A DNA stretch of 64,000 bases from Paraspadella gotoi. Lineage: Eukaryota > Chaetognatha. The translations under genes and the position numbers were made by a program. Positions 23,430-38,035 of this stretch are shown piece after piece. Positions within the stretch are counted from its first letter, which is position 1, and every line of letters begins with the position of its first letter. The notes under the pieces were generated by a model. It saw only the letters and a list, made by a program, of their open reading frames with translations, did no database searches and was not told the origin of the DNA. The stretch spans positions 9,606,968 to 9,670,967 of the forward strand of contig CM119264.1 of NCBI GenBank assembly GCA_051294375.1. Reading direction: 5' to 3'.

Positions 23430-25440
23430 AATGGAAATTTTTAAGTTTAGTGTTGATAGGAGACTGAAACTGACCAGCGCAAAAAGATAGGTGTGATTAG
23501 AATGATTGAGAAGGAAGAAGTAGAACTGGTTCTAAGGGGAATGGCCTGCTGTAAGTCGCCTGGGCTATGGTTTCCCTGCAGATCTGGAAAATGCTTTTGG
23601 GATTTCGGTGGCAATGAACTTTATGGAGTGATTGAATGGGTTTTCTTTGAGATTTGGACAAGGTGACGAGGTCAATGTCAGAGGGTCAGAGGAGCTGTTC
23701 GTCTTATAATAAATAAGGTGATGAGAGGATGTCAAAATTAAGACCTGTCAGTTATATTTAAATGTAATTATAAAATTGATAATGGTTTGTATTTAAGGCA
23801 CGATTCAGTTTAGAATGTTTTACTGGGATTGGTGCATGAGGATAGGCAGGCTTACCAGGGAGAATATCAGATGTTTGGCATGTAATAAGGATGTCAATTG
23901 TTGATTATTGTAGACTCATAGGTAGGAGGCGACTTTACGGTCTCTTTTAGATCTTGAGAAATGTTTTGACAGGTGTTGACCACCCAGTATGGTTTTAAAG
24001 ATTTAAAAAAAATTTGGTTTGGTTAGAAATATTAATTAGTTGCGCGCGGTGTAAGACACATCAATAAGGTAACTCAGTTAGCATATTAGTTAATGGGCAT
24101 TAGGTTCGATTGAGATTTTTGATTGAACAGGTGATTGTGACAGGTGATTCTCCTTCAATGACGCTATATTATTTTAGTTGCAAGAGGTATTTGCCAATCT
24201 CCATTAGAAGGATAAAGATAGAAGGTATTAAAATTAAAGGGCTGAAAGAAAAGTGGGGGTCTATGTCGATATGACACCCAGGGTTTCCTGGGGTCAGAAG
24301 CATCGGATAAAAGCATCGGTTTTTTAGAGAGTTTATGGAAAAGGCAGTACGTTATGAAAGCAGCAGCAGGGTCAGGGTTAACAGAAGTAAGTCAGTAGGG
24401 TTGTGGGTTAGGGCCTTGGAAAGATAAACCTTAGAATAAACCTAAGGATTTTCTGTGGTTCTGACCTGGGGGAAAGACATTGCAAAGGTCTTAGGAATGT
24501 GGGGAGTTCGAGGGCGGTTGATTTTATAAAAGCAAATTTTGTGATGTTTTTTAAGGTATTTAAAGTCCAAAAGCGTTTTTGACCCTCTGGGGTGGGAAAA
24601 AATCGGCCATTGTCAACTTAGGAAGCGGCAAAGGGGTTACTAATATATCTTTATTTTCTTTATATGTATAGAAACGGAATTCGTTGACGCCTCCAGTCGG
24701 GAGATAGTGATGCTTAGAAACTGAGTACAAAAAATTGGGATGTTTTATGGTAGAAAGAGATTTGCTTAAGGATAGGCTGAGGGATTCTTCTTATTTAATG
24801 GTGTAGCTCAATTAATGGATATTAGAGATAAGGTTTTAGAAGCACCCAGAGAATAATGGGATAAAAGGTTTGTTAAGCCCATGGCCCGAAGGAATCTTTT
24901 TCTAGAGTTTTAGTTGGATGAGCTTATTGGAGGACAAGCAGTGTGCGCTTATGGATTGGATAGCCTTAGGGCAAATGTAGCGGGATTACCTTTGGTATTA
25001 GTCGGGTTTTATTCTAGGCTTAAGGGGTTGGTCATGCTTGCCTTTCAAATCGAACACCGTAGTGTGCCTGTTGATGGTACCACTTATTATATAATACAAA
25101 GCTGTGACTGATTCAAATGGCAATAGTTTTAAAGTCGCCGGTTTAGTAATATAAGTTTAGAACGGGAGAGAATTAGACTGTTGGTCATCTTGGAATATGC
25201 AATAAATGAAACCCGACCCGCCTCTCCAGAGGAAAGGATTTTTGATATAATGTATAGGAGGGTAACGGGAACAATTTTGAAATATATCCAACTGATCCAT
25301 CCTCCCTGATTCTTTTTAACAGGGGTAAATGGAGCAATTTAGAACGCGTAGCTGAAATGTCTATTTGGGAAACTTCTCTCAATTGGAGGGAGGTAATAAA
25401 AAGTAGTAAGAATAGTACAGTTGAAATGTAGCAAAATGCG
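23430..25440 (+). mobile_element. Decayed LINE reverse-transcriptase remnant
   Basis: Translating across frameshifts and stops gives the ordered landmarks of a non-LTR retrotransposon ORF2. A 'CCKSPGL' block lies near 23550 (usual ACGKSPGxDG), followed by 'KLRPVSY' near 23735 and 'VDYCRLIGR' near 23905. Then comes 'LLDLEKCFDR' near 23950, the RT motif with the first catalytic Asp. The post-RT block 'NRSKSVGLWV' lies near 24385, and 'FVMFFKVFKVQ'-like text near 24540. The YADD motif is not readable. The resemblance is to L1/Tx1-type elements, but clade is a guess. The element is on the plus strand, with no poly-A tail or target duplication identified. Dispersed repeat copy 3 begins where its similarity ends. 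Confidence 0.65.
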
Positions 25441-25469
25441 TAATACGCGTAAACGCCATGGGACTCACT

Positions 25470-26175
25470 AAACAAAGATTAGTGTAGGGATTGATATAAA
25501 AACCGTCTCAAAGATAAAAACCCTGAGGCGAGAGGAAGACCAACAGTCGGTGGAGTAGTTTTCAATGGCGCCTCTCATCTCTGTACTCCTCGCTTAACCT
25601 ATACATTGTCTTCTCAACGCTTCTCTATGGCCCATCTCTTCTACAATCTCTCTCTCTCTCTCTCTCCGGTAAATACTCTTCTTCTAAAATTCTCTCTTCT
25701 TCCCTTGGGGTCTCTGGATCTTTACGTCTCTCTCTCCCTCAATTACCAAATGGATCTCTCTCTCTCTCTCTCTCCTAGTCCCCTCTCTCCCTTTCCCTCT
25801 CTCACTTTTCCCTCCTCATCCATTATTTCGACACCAGCCGGCAATAAACAAATCTTTCTTTTTCTTTCTCTTTTTCATCTTGATTCCGTCTCTTCTCCGA
25901 TTCATAATCCATCTTAATAATCGTCTCTTGTCCTTTTTTTCTCCTTTGCTCACTCTCGTTCTCAATGTTTACCATTTTTACTCATACCATAATTACGTAT
26001 TGTCATTTAGTGTTACATTCTGGCAACTCTCGTGAAGAGTCTGTATCGTTGTTACAATATCACCAATTTCCCTCTGATGATACATTTTCTTCTCTGCTCC
26101 ATCTTTTACGTTGTTATATTTCTACTTTTCGCAAAAACTTTTTGACAATTTTTACATAAAAAGTGGTTCGTTTAA
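25470..26175 (+). repeat. Dispersed repeat, copy 3 (partial)
   Basis: Shares with 9650-10520 the order 'aagatt..tg..gggatt', 'tagttttcaatggc', a 'ctttctctttttc.tctt.attccgtctctt' region, 'ctcgttctcaat.gtttac' and 'tttgacaatt.tttaca'. Divergence is greater than between copies 1 and 2. CT tracts at 25650-25800 are short and broken. Confidence 0.55.
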
Positions 26176-28290
<2,115 letters not shown>

Positions 28291-29127
28291 CATGCAAATT
28301 GGCTGAATCGATAAAACGGGCCGTCGTCAATGTTTCCACATCGAGTTGTATAAAACGACCCCATCTGTCGCAAGGTCACCGCGACACCGTTTGCGGGCGA
28401 CGGAATTAAAAAAAAACAAAAAAAAACTGGGCTACTTATTTACGCCGACTGCACCACGTTTTTTAGCATAACGCTTACTGAACCGCCAGAACAAACTGTT
28501 TAGTACAACATCAACAACAGCCACAGCAAAGACGACATTGACGCAGCAAACTTAGAAAGGATAAAAGGGATAAAAGGAGGATTTCACTGACACCAATTTT
28601 CTCACCTACGACCAGCGTCGACGTCACCGCTTCTTTTGCTCGTCTTCCTCACTTTACTTTCCTCTTTTCTTCTCTTATTTTTTTTCTTTTACTTAAAACA
28701 TCTCCCTCACTTTTTTTTCCCTTCCTTTTATTTTCATTTCCTCCCTTTTCTTTTTGACTCGGAGTATTCTTCCTCACTTTACTCCCTTTTCTTTCTTTTT
28801 TTTTATTTTTCTTTTCAACTCCGTTCATCTTCCTCGATTTCCTGTGTTTTTCTTCCCCCTCCTTTTTTTCTCCCAATTTTTTTTCCTTCTTTCCTTTTAG
28901 ACTGTGCATTTTCTTTGCCACAGTTTTGACGGAATTAATGGGGCGGGGTTGCGAAGCGACTCGACATTCGTGCGACCGTTTTAATTAAATTCGTGAATTC
29001 GAAAATATCCAAACTCGTTAATTGGCAACTTAATTTTTAAGTTTCGGAATTTCTCACAAATATTGAATCGACTCTTATTCTGTCTCTCTTTTTCAGATCA
29101 TTTTATCTTTCTCTCTCTCTCACTCGG

Positions 29128-29230
29128 GTTGTACGACGACAACGATGACATCGACGAGGATGTCACCAAAAGCCGCGAGAACGAAACGAACGAACGGAAA
29201 GGGTTTGGCGAAACGATTGGGGCTCAATAA
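29128..29230 (+). CDS. Candidate upstream acidic exon block, copy A (duplicate at 32127-32260)
   Basis: After an acceptor-like ...ctctttttcag (29096) and a short CT run, both copies read GLYDDNDDIDEDVT and continue as a Lys/Arg-rich frame. Copy B stays open for over 100 codons from 32130; copy A stops earlier in the DDND frame but is open in another frame from 29145. No family match. Linkage to the downstream acidic exon is an inference from composition and spacing. Confidence 0.25.
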
Positions 29231-29894
29231 AAGAAGAAGGAGCCCACTTGGGCGGTCGGGGCGCCCAACGGTTGTAAAGGGGCCCGTCAAGATGAACATT
29301 TTCGCCCAGTCGTCAGCGACGGAAAAGTTTTCAAAAACTTCAGGAAACGTTGACTGTCCCACGGAAATCTCTGTCAACTCTCCGAGTCAGTTCACCATCA
29401 TTTCTCCCAAAGAGTTTTCACTCGGATTTCCTGGCCTAATTACCCGAGACTCTCTCACCGAATTTTTTGCCAACTCTTTCGCCAAAATAGCAGGAGAACC
29501 AATGATTAATTTTTTTCTCTATTCCACCTTCGAACCTCTAGTCAATTTTTATCNNNNNNNNNNNNNNNNNNNNNNNNNNNNNNNNNNNNNNNNNNNNNNN
29601 NNNNNNNNNNNNNNNNNNNNNNNNNNNNNNNNNNNNNNNNNNNNNNNNNNNNNNNNNNNNNNNNNNNNNNNNNNNNNNNNNNNNNNNNNNNNNNNNNNNN
29701 NNNNNNNNNNNNNNNNNNNNNNNNNNNNNNNNNNNNNNNNNNNNNNNNNNNNNNNNNNNNNNNNNNNNNNNNNNNNNNNNNNNNNNNNNNNNNNNNNNNN
29801 NNNNNNNNNNNNNNNNNNNNNNNNNNNNNNNNNNNNNNNNNNNNNNNNNNNNNNNNNNNNNNGGAGAAAAGAAAACGAGGCGCGGAGGTGTTAA

Positions 29895-30097
29895 AACGAC
29901 GACGACGACGACCGAGTTGCGGACGAAGACGACGACGATAAATACGGCGCCGGAAAGCCAACCGACGCCGAGACCGGAAAGGGCGCCGCCAAGGACGATT
30001 TCGGTGCCGGGAGAGTCACGCGGAGAAAAAAAAGGCTGGATTTGGCGTCAACATTGCGGAGCATTTCATCGACAAATCCAAGATGGAGGAGGATTAG
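29895..30097 (+). CDS. Candidate C-terminal exon of an unrecognised acidic protein, copy A
   Basis: From 29895 one frame reads a poly-Asp stretch, then RVADEDDDDKYGAGKPTDAE and TGKGAAKDDFGAG. After a frame slip near an A-run (30027-30034) another frame reads KAGFGVNIAEHFIDKSKMEE D and stops at TAG 30095-30097. The two parts join into one frame if the extra G and T present here but absent from copy B are removed. Amino-acid composition, codon pattern and the clean stop look coding, but no family was recognised. The N-terminal part would lie upstream, possibly in the block near 29128. It could instead be a CpG-rich non-coding repeat that happens to be open. Confidence 0.38.
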
Positions 30098-30662
30098 GAG
30101 GANNNNNNNNNNNNNNNNNNNNNNNNNNNNNNNNNNNNNNNNNNNNNNNNNNNNNNNNNNNNNNNNNNNNNNNNNNNNNNNNNNNNNNNNNNNNNNNNNN
30201 NNNNNNNNNNNNNNNNNNNNNNNNNNNNNNNNNNNNNNNNNNNNNNNNNNNNNNNNNNNNNNNNNNNNNNNNNNNNNNNNNNNNNNNNNNNNNGAAAGTT
30301 TTGTTTTATGTACTATGTATCTATCTATTTCAATTTATCTATCAAATATTTCGTTTAGCGATGGTGCTTTTTAATCATAACTCATTTCTAAAAGGTGAGC
30401 AAAAGAATTGGCAAGGAGAAGAGAAAAAATTATCAGAAAAAATGAAAATATAGATTTTTTTTCACCTCTAACCTAATTACCCTTTACAAAGTCAAAAGCT
30501 CCATTGTTACTCATCGGTAGTCGCTTCCAGCGTTACTTAATTCATTCATTTTCCCGTTCATTCTTTGCTTTCATCCATTCATCCATTCTTTGACACTTTC
30601 CCCTTCGAACCTCGATCTCACTTCCTAAATCAAATTCAATCTGCCCACATTTTGGGCTTTCG

Positions 30663-30697
<35 letters not shown>

Positions 30698-31379
30698 NNN
30701 NNNNNNNNNNNNNNNNNNNNNNNNNNNNNNNNNNNNNNNNNNNNNNNNNNNNNNNNNNNNNNNNNNNNNNNNNNNNNNNNNNNNNNNNNNNNNNNNNNNN
30801 NNNNNNNNNNNNNNNNNNNNNNNNNNNNNNNNNNNNNNNNNNNNCCACCAAGAGGCGCCCCCCGCCTGGAGGGGGATCTGTCTTTGTCATAACCTCATCC
30901 ATCTCACTTACGTCTGCACCTTTAGCCGCCCATTGTTCGCTTCTTGCACTTTCTCTCCCTTTTTGCTTTTCGCTTTTCGCTTTTCGCTTTTGGCTGTCTT
31001 TGGGTGACTCCCGTCTCGATCTTCCCTCTTTCTTTCGCTTTCATCGATCCAAGTAGATTTTTTCTACTTTTCTTTACATAAAACATAAACCATTTTTGTG
31101 GACAGATAGTTCAAATTTGAATTCTTTTCGTCGCTTCTCTACTGAATATGGCCTAAAATTAACTAACCTTATTTTACTTGGGCTTCTATTTTTGCGATTC
31201 TTATTTTAAATTGATTCACTTTGTCAATTAGTTGTCTCNNNNNNNNNNNNNNNNNNNNNNNNNCCAAATTGGCTGTATCGATAAAACGGGCCGTCGTCAA
31301 TGTTTCCACATCGGGAGTTGTATAAAACGACCCCATCTGTTCGCATAAGGTCACGGCGACACCGTTTGCGGGCGACGGG

Positions 31380-31410
<31 letters not shown>

Positions 31411-33122
31411 GGCTACTTATATTACGCCCGACTGCCACCACGTTTTTAGCATAACGCTTACTGAACCGCCAGAACAAACTGTTTAGATACACAATCAACA
31501 ACAGCCACAGCAAAGACGACATTGACGCCACCCCCCCGCAAGCAAACTTAGAAAGGATAAAAGGAGATAAAAGGATTTCACTGACACCAATTTTCTCACC
31601 TACGACCAGCGTTCGACGTCACCGCTTCTTTTGCTCGTCTTCCTCACTTTACTTTCCTCTTTTCTTCTCTTATTTTTTTTCTTTTACTTAAAACATCTCC
31701 CTCACTTTTTTTTTCCCTTCCTTTTATTTTCTATTTCCTCCCTCTTTCTTTTGACTCGGAGGTATTCTTCCTCACTTTACTCCCTTTCTTTCTTTTTTTT
31801 TTATTTTTTTTCAACTCCGTTCATCTTTCCTCGAATTTCCTGTTGTTTTTTCCCCTCCTTTTTTCTCCCAATTTTTTTTCCTTCTTTCCTTTTTTAGACT
31901 GTGCATTTTCTTTGCCACAGTTTTTGACGGAATTAATGGGCGGGGTTGCGAAGCGACTCGACCATTCGTGCGACCGTTTTAATTAATTGAATCGGAATTC
32001 GAAAATATCCAAACTCGTTAATTGGCAACTTAATTTTTAAGTTTCGGAATTTCTCACAAATATTCAATCGACTCTTATTCTGTCTCTCTTTTTCAGATCA
32101 TTTATCTTTCTCTCTCTCTCACTCGCGGGTTGTACGACGACAACGATGACATCGACGAGGATGTCACCCAAAAGCCGCGAGAACCGAAACGAACGAGCGG
32201 AAAGGGTTTGGCGAAACGATTGGCGCTCAATAAAAGAAGAAGGAGCCCACTTGGGCGGTCGGGCGCGCCGAACGGTTGTAAAGGGGCCGTCAAGATGAAA
32301 TTTTCGCCCAGTCGTCAGCGACGGAAAAGTTTTCAAAAACTTCAGGAAACGTTGACTGTCCCACGGAAATCTCTGTCAACTCTCCGAGTCAGTTCACCAT
32401 CCATTTTCTCCCAAAGAGTTTTCACTCGGATTCCTGGCCTATTATTACCCGAGACTCTCTCACCGAATTTTTTGCCAACTCTTTCGCCAAAAATAGCAGG
32501 AGAACCAATGATTAATTTTTTTCTCTATTCACCACCTTCGAACCTCTAGTCAATTTTTATCCCGACAAAACTTTTTATAAAATCCTTTAACATTCGATCT
32601 CTTCAAAATTAAATTCAAAATGTCGCGCAGTCTCCTTCACCGAGTGGTCCGTCGATGAATATAGATTAACTTGTCTCCTAAAACTCCATCTGGATTTCTC
32701 CACTAAATTTCTCGCTTTGACGCGCAATGTAAAAAATATTTTAACGTGGAAACAAATGAACGCGATTTATCTGCGAAATATGTTAAACCCCAACTCGAAA
32801 ACTCTTAACTTCCGAGTTGAAAAAAAGTCATTCGATCTCCAGCCAATATAAAATCTCAAATATCGATTGAAAATACCGGAAAAATCTTGAGGTGAAAAAT
32901 AAAAATCGACGATCGAGCCTCTCAAAAAAGAAAAAGATTTTTCAAAATTCTGCATCGGAAAATCTACGTCGCCGCTGGAAAGAGTCGATCAGACGACGTC
33001 GACGACTCGACGACATCTCCAGTCTGGTCTGCGCGAACATTTTCGACAGCCAAAGCTCGAGGACCCGCGAAAAAAATGGTCGCCCATCACGCGGAGAAAA
33101 GAAAACGAGGCGCGGAGGGTGT

Positions 33123-33329
33123 TAAAACGACGACTGACGACGACCGAGTGTGCAGACGAAGACGACGATAAATACGGCGCCGGAAAGCCAACCGACGCCG
33201 CGCGAGACCGGAAAAGGGCGCCGCCAAGGACGATTTCGGTGCCGGAGAGCACGCGGAGAAAAAAAGGCTGGATTTGGCGTCAACATGCGGAGCAATTTCA
33301 TCGACAAATCCAAGATGGAGGAGGATTAG
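33123..33329 (+). CDS. Candidate C-terminal exon of the same acidic protein, copy B
   Basis: The duplicate of the copy-A exon, with ADEDDDKYGAGKPTDA readable, then indels (an extra CG near 33200, a shortened A-run near 33260). It has the same end, FIDKSKMEED, and a TAG at 33327-33329. A good donor-like GTAAGG follows 28 bp later. The two copies break at different points, as expected for independent sequencing or mutational errors over one original frame. Confidence 0.35.
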
Positions 33330-33744
33330 GAGGAAGAGCATACGGAAAAGAAAAACTGGTAAGGGAAAGTTTTGTTTTATGTACTATGTATCTATCTATT
33401 TCAACTTTATCTATCAAATATTTCGTTTAGCGATGGTGCATTTTAATCATAACTCATTTCTAAAAGTGAGCAAAAAATTGGCAAGGAGAGAAGAGAAAAA
33501 AATTATTAAGAAAAAATGAAAATTATAGATTTTTTTTTTCACCTCTAACCTAATTAGCCTTTACAAAGTCAAAAGCCTCCATTTTACTCATTCCATTAGC
33601 GTTCCACTATTTCTTAATTCATTCATTTTCCCGTTCAATTCTTGCTTTCATCCATTCATCCATTCTTTGACACTTTCCCCTTCGAACCTCGATTCTCACT
33701 TCCTAAATCAAAATTTCAATCTGCCCACATTTTGGGCTGCTTCG

Positions 33745-33749
<5 letters not shown>

Positions 33750-33824
<75 letters not shown>
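33750..33824. repeat. (CT)n microsatellite in copy B
   Basis: About 75 bp of CT. In copy A the same tract runs straight into an N-gap (30668-30697), showing where that gap arose. Confidence 0.95.
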
Positions 33825-34240
33825 ATACACAGCCACCAAGAGGCGCGCCCCCGCCTGGAGGGGGATCTGTGTCTTTGTTCATAACCTCATCCATCTCACT
33901 TACGTCTGCACCTTTAGCCCCGCCCATTGTTCGCTTCTTGCACTTTCTCTCCCTTTTTGCTTTTCGCCTTTTCGCTTTTCGCTCTTTGGCTGTCTTTTGG
34001 GTGTGACTCCCGTCTCGATCTTCCCTCTTTCTTTCGCTTTCATCGATCCAAGTAGATTTTTTCTACTTTTCTTTACATAAAACAAAACCATTTTTTGTGG
34101 ACAGATAGTTCAAATTTTGAATTCTTTTCGTCGCTTCTCTACTGAATATGGCCTAAAATTAACTAACCTATTTTACTTGGGCTTCTATTTTTGCGATTTC
34201 TTAATTAAATTGATTCACTTTGTCAATTTAGTTGTCTCTT

Positions 34241-35436
34241 TTTCTGCTGAGATCATTTTTAAATTCTCCTTGGCATTACCCTTTTTTTTTATTCTACTGT
34301 TTTCTGGGCCTTTTCGGACTGTAACACCCAATTAGACCGCATAATAATATGTTTAGACCCTTTCCCCTTTTTGATGATGTAAAATTGTTTGTAAAAAATT
34401 GATCTTTTGCATCATCTTTTTTGGCCAAAGATATTTAATTAGTTTAAAATATTAATAATTTATGTTGGGATCATCTCTTTTTTGGCCAAAGATATTTGAT
34501 TAGTTTAAATTAGAAAAAATTTCGAATTCTCTCTCCTAAAACAACTTTTCTGGCTCCCTGTTGTTTTCTTTTTTCTCCTTCACGTTTTATCTTCCAATCT
34601 CTCCTTCTTTCTTCCTATCTCTCTCTCTCTCTCCCATCTCCGTCCATCTCTGTTTTCCTCGCAATTTCCTTCCATTGTTCCGCCACCAATTTCCAATAGG
34701 AGGTTTTTCCTTTGTCTCCCTCAATTCCAAAGTCATTGCACCACAACGCTTGGTGCCTCCCCTCAGAGAAAGCCTTTCTGCTTCTAACTGCACCGTTTTC
34801 CCTCTCTCATTTTTTCTCGTGAGAACAGAATCGAGATTTGGCTTCGCTTACGTATCGAACCTAATTCCACACTAGTGCTTAAATCTATGATCAAAACGGC
34901 AGTATGAGTTTATAGGTAAATTTCTGATGGAATAGACAAGCAGTTCATAAAAGTTATTAATGAATGAATAAATATTTAGGACGTCTACGAGAACAAGTCA
35001 GGTTTCACTATTTAACAATCCTAACAAGAAAGATGAAAAATATTCACGAAGAAAATTCTGAAAATGATTCTTATTGAGCTTTCTTTTCATCTCAGAATTT
35101 GATAGCGTCATAAAATTCGACTCCTTTCTCGATACATTACTATAAAAAAGAATTTACTTTTCCCCTTTGTATTGGGTGGTTTACAACGCTGCCTCTTTCT
35201 TCCTTTTATCCTTGCGTGTTTACTCGCTTGCTTTTTTGCTTGCTTTCTTGCTTTTTTTGCTCTCTCTCCTTATCCTCCGGTCGTCAACCGCTGTTCTTTT
35301 GTTTCGTCGATTCAGACGAGTGGCGCGCGCGCGACGACGAATCGAAGAACATCATAACAAAAAGTTCACCGCAAAAAAAATGACGCGAAAATTTCTCGGA
35401 GAAGGAATTCCGTTTTTTTATGTCTTATTTTATTTC

Positions 35437-35487
<51 letters not shown>

Positions 35488-35678
35488 TCTTCTCTCTCTT
35501 CTCTCTCTCTCTCTCTCTCTCCTTCTCTCTCTCTCTCTCTGGCTCTTTCTCTGTATCTCTCTCTTCCTCTCTGTTCTCCCCTTCCTTCTTCCCACGGTAG
35601 ACGGCGCGTTCCGTATTATGCTTTCTTTCACGATTGAGAAAATAAAGCGAGGGAATGAGGAAAAGAGAGAGAGAAGAG

Positions 35679-35754
<76 letters not shown>

Positions 35755-36213
35755 CTTTTCTTTATTACATTTCGGGGACGGCGACCGTTGTTTATATCGG
35801 TAAGGCGCGCAGATAAACGATTGCCATAACCGCCTACGAAAAACGAGGCACCCGACTTAAATATTCCTTTTTCCATTTGCCCTGGCTCACTCTCTCCATT
35901 TTGACTCACTTTCTATATCTCTCTTTTCTTTTCTCAGTCAATCTCTGTATTTTTTTTTCTGTATTTCTGTTTTTGAACGCACAAATATTTTGATGTTAAA
36001 TGAAGCGATAAATTAAAAAAAATATCAATCTTTTTTTTAAATATTGATGAAATGTTTTTCTTTGGAATAACTACACATATTCCTACTCATCAGAATCAGA
36101 ATAGGATTAAATAGTATCAGTATCACTTTCTTTTCTCATGCATAATTAACATACTAATAGTAATACTCCCGATCCTCTCCTTATTCCTCCCTCCCCCTCT
36201 CTCTCTCTTACAG
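34241..36213. other. Stretch upstream of the first visible Ig-gene exon
   Basis: Should contain the Ig gene's first intron and possibly its initiator-Met exon; none could be identified with confidence. It holds a CT array (35439-35540) followed 120 bp later by a GA array (35664-35752), together able to fold back. 34241-35150 is AT/T-rich with nothing recognised. Confidence 0.45.
35439..35752. repeat. Convergent (CT)n and (GA)n arrays
   Basis: CT over 35439-35540 and GA over 35664-35752 are reverse complements separated by a 120-bp unique spacer, forming an imperfect inverted repeat. Confidence 0.93.
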
Positions 36214-36334
36214 GCGCTCCCCCTCCCCTTCCTCCTCCTCTTCCTCCTCGGCTGCCTCGCTCCCGCTCGCTCTGCTCTCCAGGTGGTTCGAACCGTGGTT
36301 CCCTTGGGAAGCTCAGTCACTTTTCGATGCCTGG
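36214..36334 (+). CDS. Ig-superfamily protein, exon A: signal peptide and first Ig strand
   Basis: After acceptor ctctcttacag (36213) the exon reads ALPLPFLLLFLLGCLAPARS, a hydrophobic signal-peptide core with a small-residue cleavage site. ALQVVRTVVPLGSSVTFRC LG follows: a mature N-terminus, the A strand and the first Ig cysteine in its 'GxSVTfxC' context. It ends in phase 1 at a strong GTGAGT donor, and the next exon (40631) completes the codon. The phase-0 start requires an upstream exon with the initiator Met, not found. The product is predicted to be secreted or membrane-anchored. It belongs to an Ig-domain receptor or ligand type I cannot name; it is not a clear Beat, Side or lachesin protein. 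Expected role: recognition or adhesion, inferred from domain type only. Confidence 0.85.
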
Positions 36335-36965
36335 GTGAGTTAATGAAGCGAGAACGCCGGGGTAATGTCGAATGGGTAAGGAGGTGGTGGGGGTCTTGAG
36401 GGTGATTTGTGGGGAATCAGGCTTTGTCAAATGTCAGTTGTCGATAGTGCTATTCGTCGTTAGCATTGTAGGGATATAACAACGATATTGTTAACAAATT
36501 TTTAATTAAATGTATCATTAGGGACAAATGCGTGCCCTCGCGGGTTGAGTGATATTTTGGTGGGCCTGAAGCTTCGCGAGATTCTGCTGAACTCGAATGT
36601 AACGGTGTGCCAAAGAAAATGGAAAACGTTGAAAAAAAATTACAGGATTGTCATAAGAACGTCATAAGAACGTCACGAGGTGTAATAACGTGAAAAATTG
36701 GCCCGGGGGAAAAAAAATTTATGGAGGTGGAGAGGTTGACAAAGAAGGGGGGGGTGGATCGAGGCCGTGAAAAATTTGGTTTTCACGTCCTCGATGTGTG
36801 AGACGGGGATTGTGTTCGATAAAAGATCGATGATATATGTGCAGAATCAGAAAATGAATGCGAAGTGTGCATACGCGATGATCAGGATCCCCGAAGGGCG
36901 AAAACTGGAGATGAATATAATAAAATCTGTAGATGAATATAATAAAATCTGTTCGCAAAAGATTA

Positions 36966-37005
<40 letters not shown>

Positions 37006-37022
37006 CGACGGCGACGACGACC
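36966..37022. repeat. (GAC)n trinucleotide repeat
   Basis: About 19 units with a few GGC variants at the end; CpG in every unit. Confidence 0.95.
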
Positions 37023-38035
37023 GCGACGATATCAGGGGAGACGATCTCTCTTAATTTTCCGGTTAATCGACGACGAAATAAGCGAAGAGGAGAACTTAAT
37101 CTGAAGACGAAAATCGATTCTCGTACTGCGGTGAGAAGTTTTGGGCATTAACATCTACTGCATCGACGGCATTGATGGCATTTGCAGAATTGAAGGTATT
37201 GACGTAATGGACGGCAGGAAGCACAACAATAGAGTTGGAACGGGCGACGAGGTTTCAATTTAATAAATTTACTAATATTTGTATCATGTATTTGTATCGC
37301 GAACGCCTATTCGTCATTGTCATTGACGATGAGTAAATATTTATGAAATTGGTACAACCAATATACAAATTATTCATTCATTTAATAAATAAGCTATCTT
37401 ACCCCCTGACTTTGGACAGGCTTTGGTGGTTTAAGGCCTCCATCACTCTTACAAGATAATAGCATAGCTGGTCCCCTGCAAGCCTTCAATCAAGACTATC
37501 TCACAGTCTCGTTTATTCACTCCCAGAGTACCTGGCTTCCTATCAATTAAGTGGTATAATATTTTCAAAGAATGTTCCAATTGTATGAAAAGATCACTCC
37601 CTTAAGTATTATATCGGGGAATACTTTATTGTACTCAGCACTCGCATAAAAATACAAGGAGCTGAATTTATTAAATTGGAATGTTAATTACGTAAGAAGA
37701 GACCAACCTTAATTCCAGCTGAAAAAGCAAAAACCAAAAAAAAAAAAAAAAACAGTAATGAATATTTCATAAAAATAAAAAAAGATGAAATAAAAGGACA
37801 GATAAAGGCTTATTACAAAATAAAATGGGAATAAATATGGTAAGACAAATAGAAGTAGATAGTAAAAAGGAAAAGAAAAGACTACGAAAAGAGGAAAGGA
37901 GATTTGAAGGAAAGAAAACGAGTCGTTCGAATCACTTGACGGAGGAAGCGAAGGAGGAAAGGAGGAGGCGGAGGAAGGAGAGCCAGCGAAATGGGGGTTA
38001 ATGAAGTGGGAGGGAGGCCGGGCTAATGGTATGAG

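Larger units (their letters stand above)
28291..31238 (+). repeat. Duplicated segment, copy A (about 2.9 kb)
   Basis: Collinear with 31264-34240 from 'aaattggctg.atcgataaaacggg' to 'gattcactttgtcaat.tagttgtctc'. It contains three N-gaps (29554-29862, 30103-30293, 30698-30844), for which copy B has sequence. The copies differ chiefly by single-base indels, often in homopolymers. Confidence 0.93.
31264..34240 (+). repeat. Duplicated segment, copy B (about 3.0 kb)
   Basis: Tandem, same-strand copy of 28291-31238, separated from it only by a 25-N gap. It is gap-free and so shows that copy A's gaps are mis-sized: 191 N replaces about 30 bp near 33335, and 309 N replaces about 530 bp near 32563-33092. 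Confidence 0.93.

Noticed and set aside
23430-25440. Intact retrotransposon or domesticated RT gene
   Set aside because: Stops and frameshifts occur throughout, and the YADD motif is not readable.
36767-37054. 95-codon frame with a poly-Asp tail inside the Ig intron
   Set aside because: The tail is the (GAC)n repeat, and the rest shows no family resemblance or splice borders.
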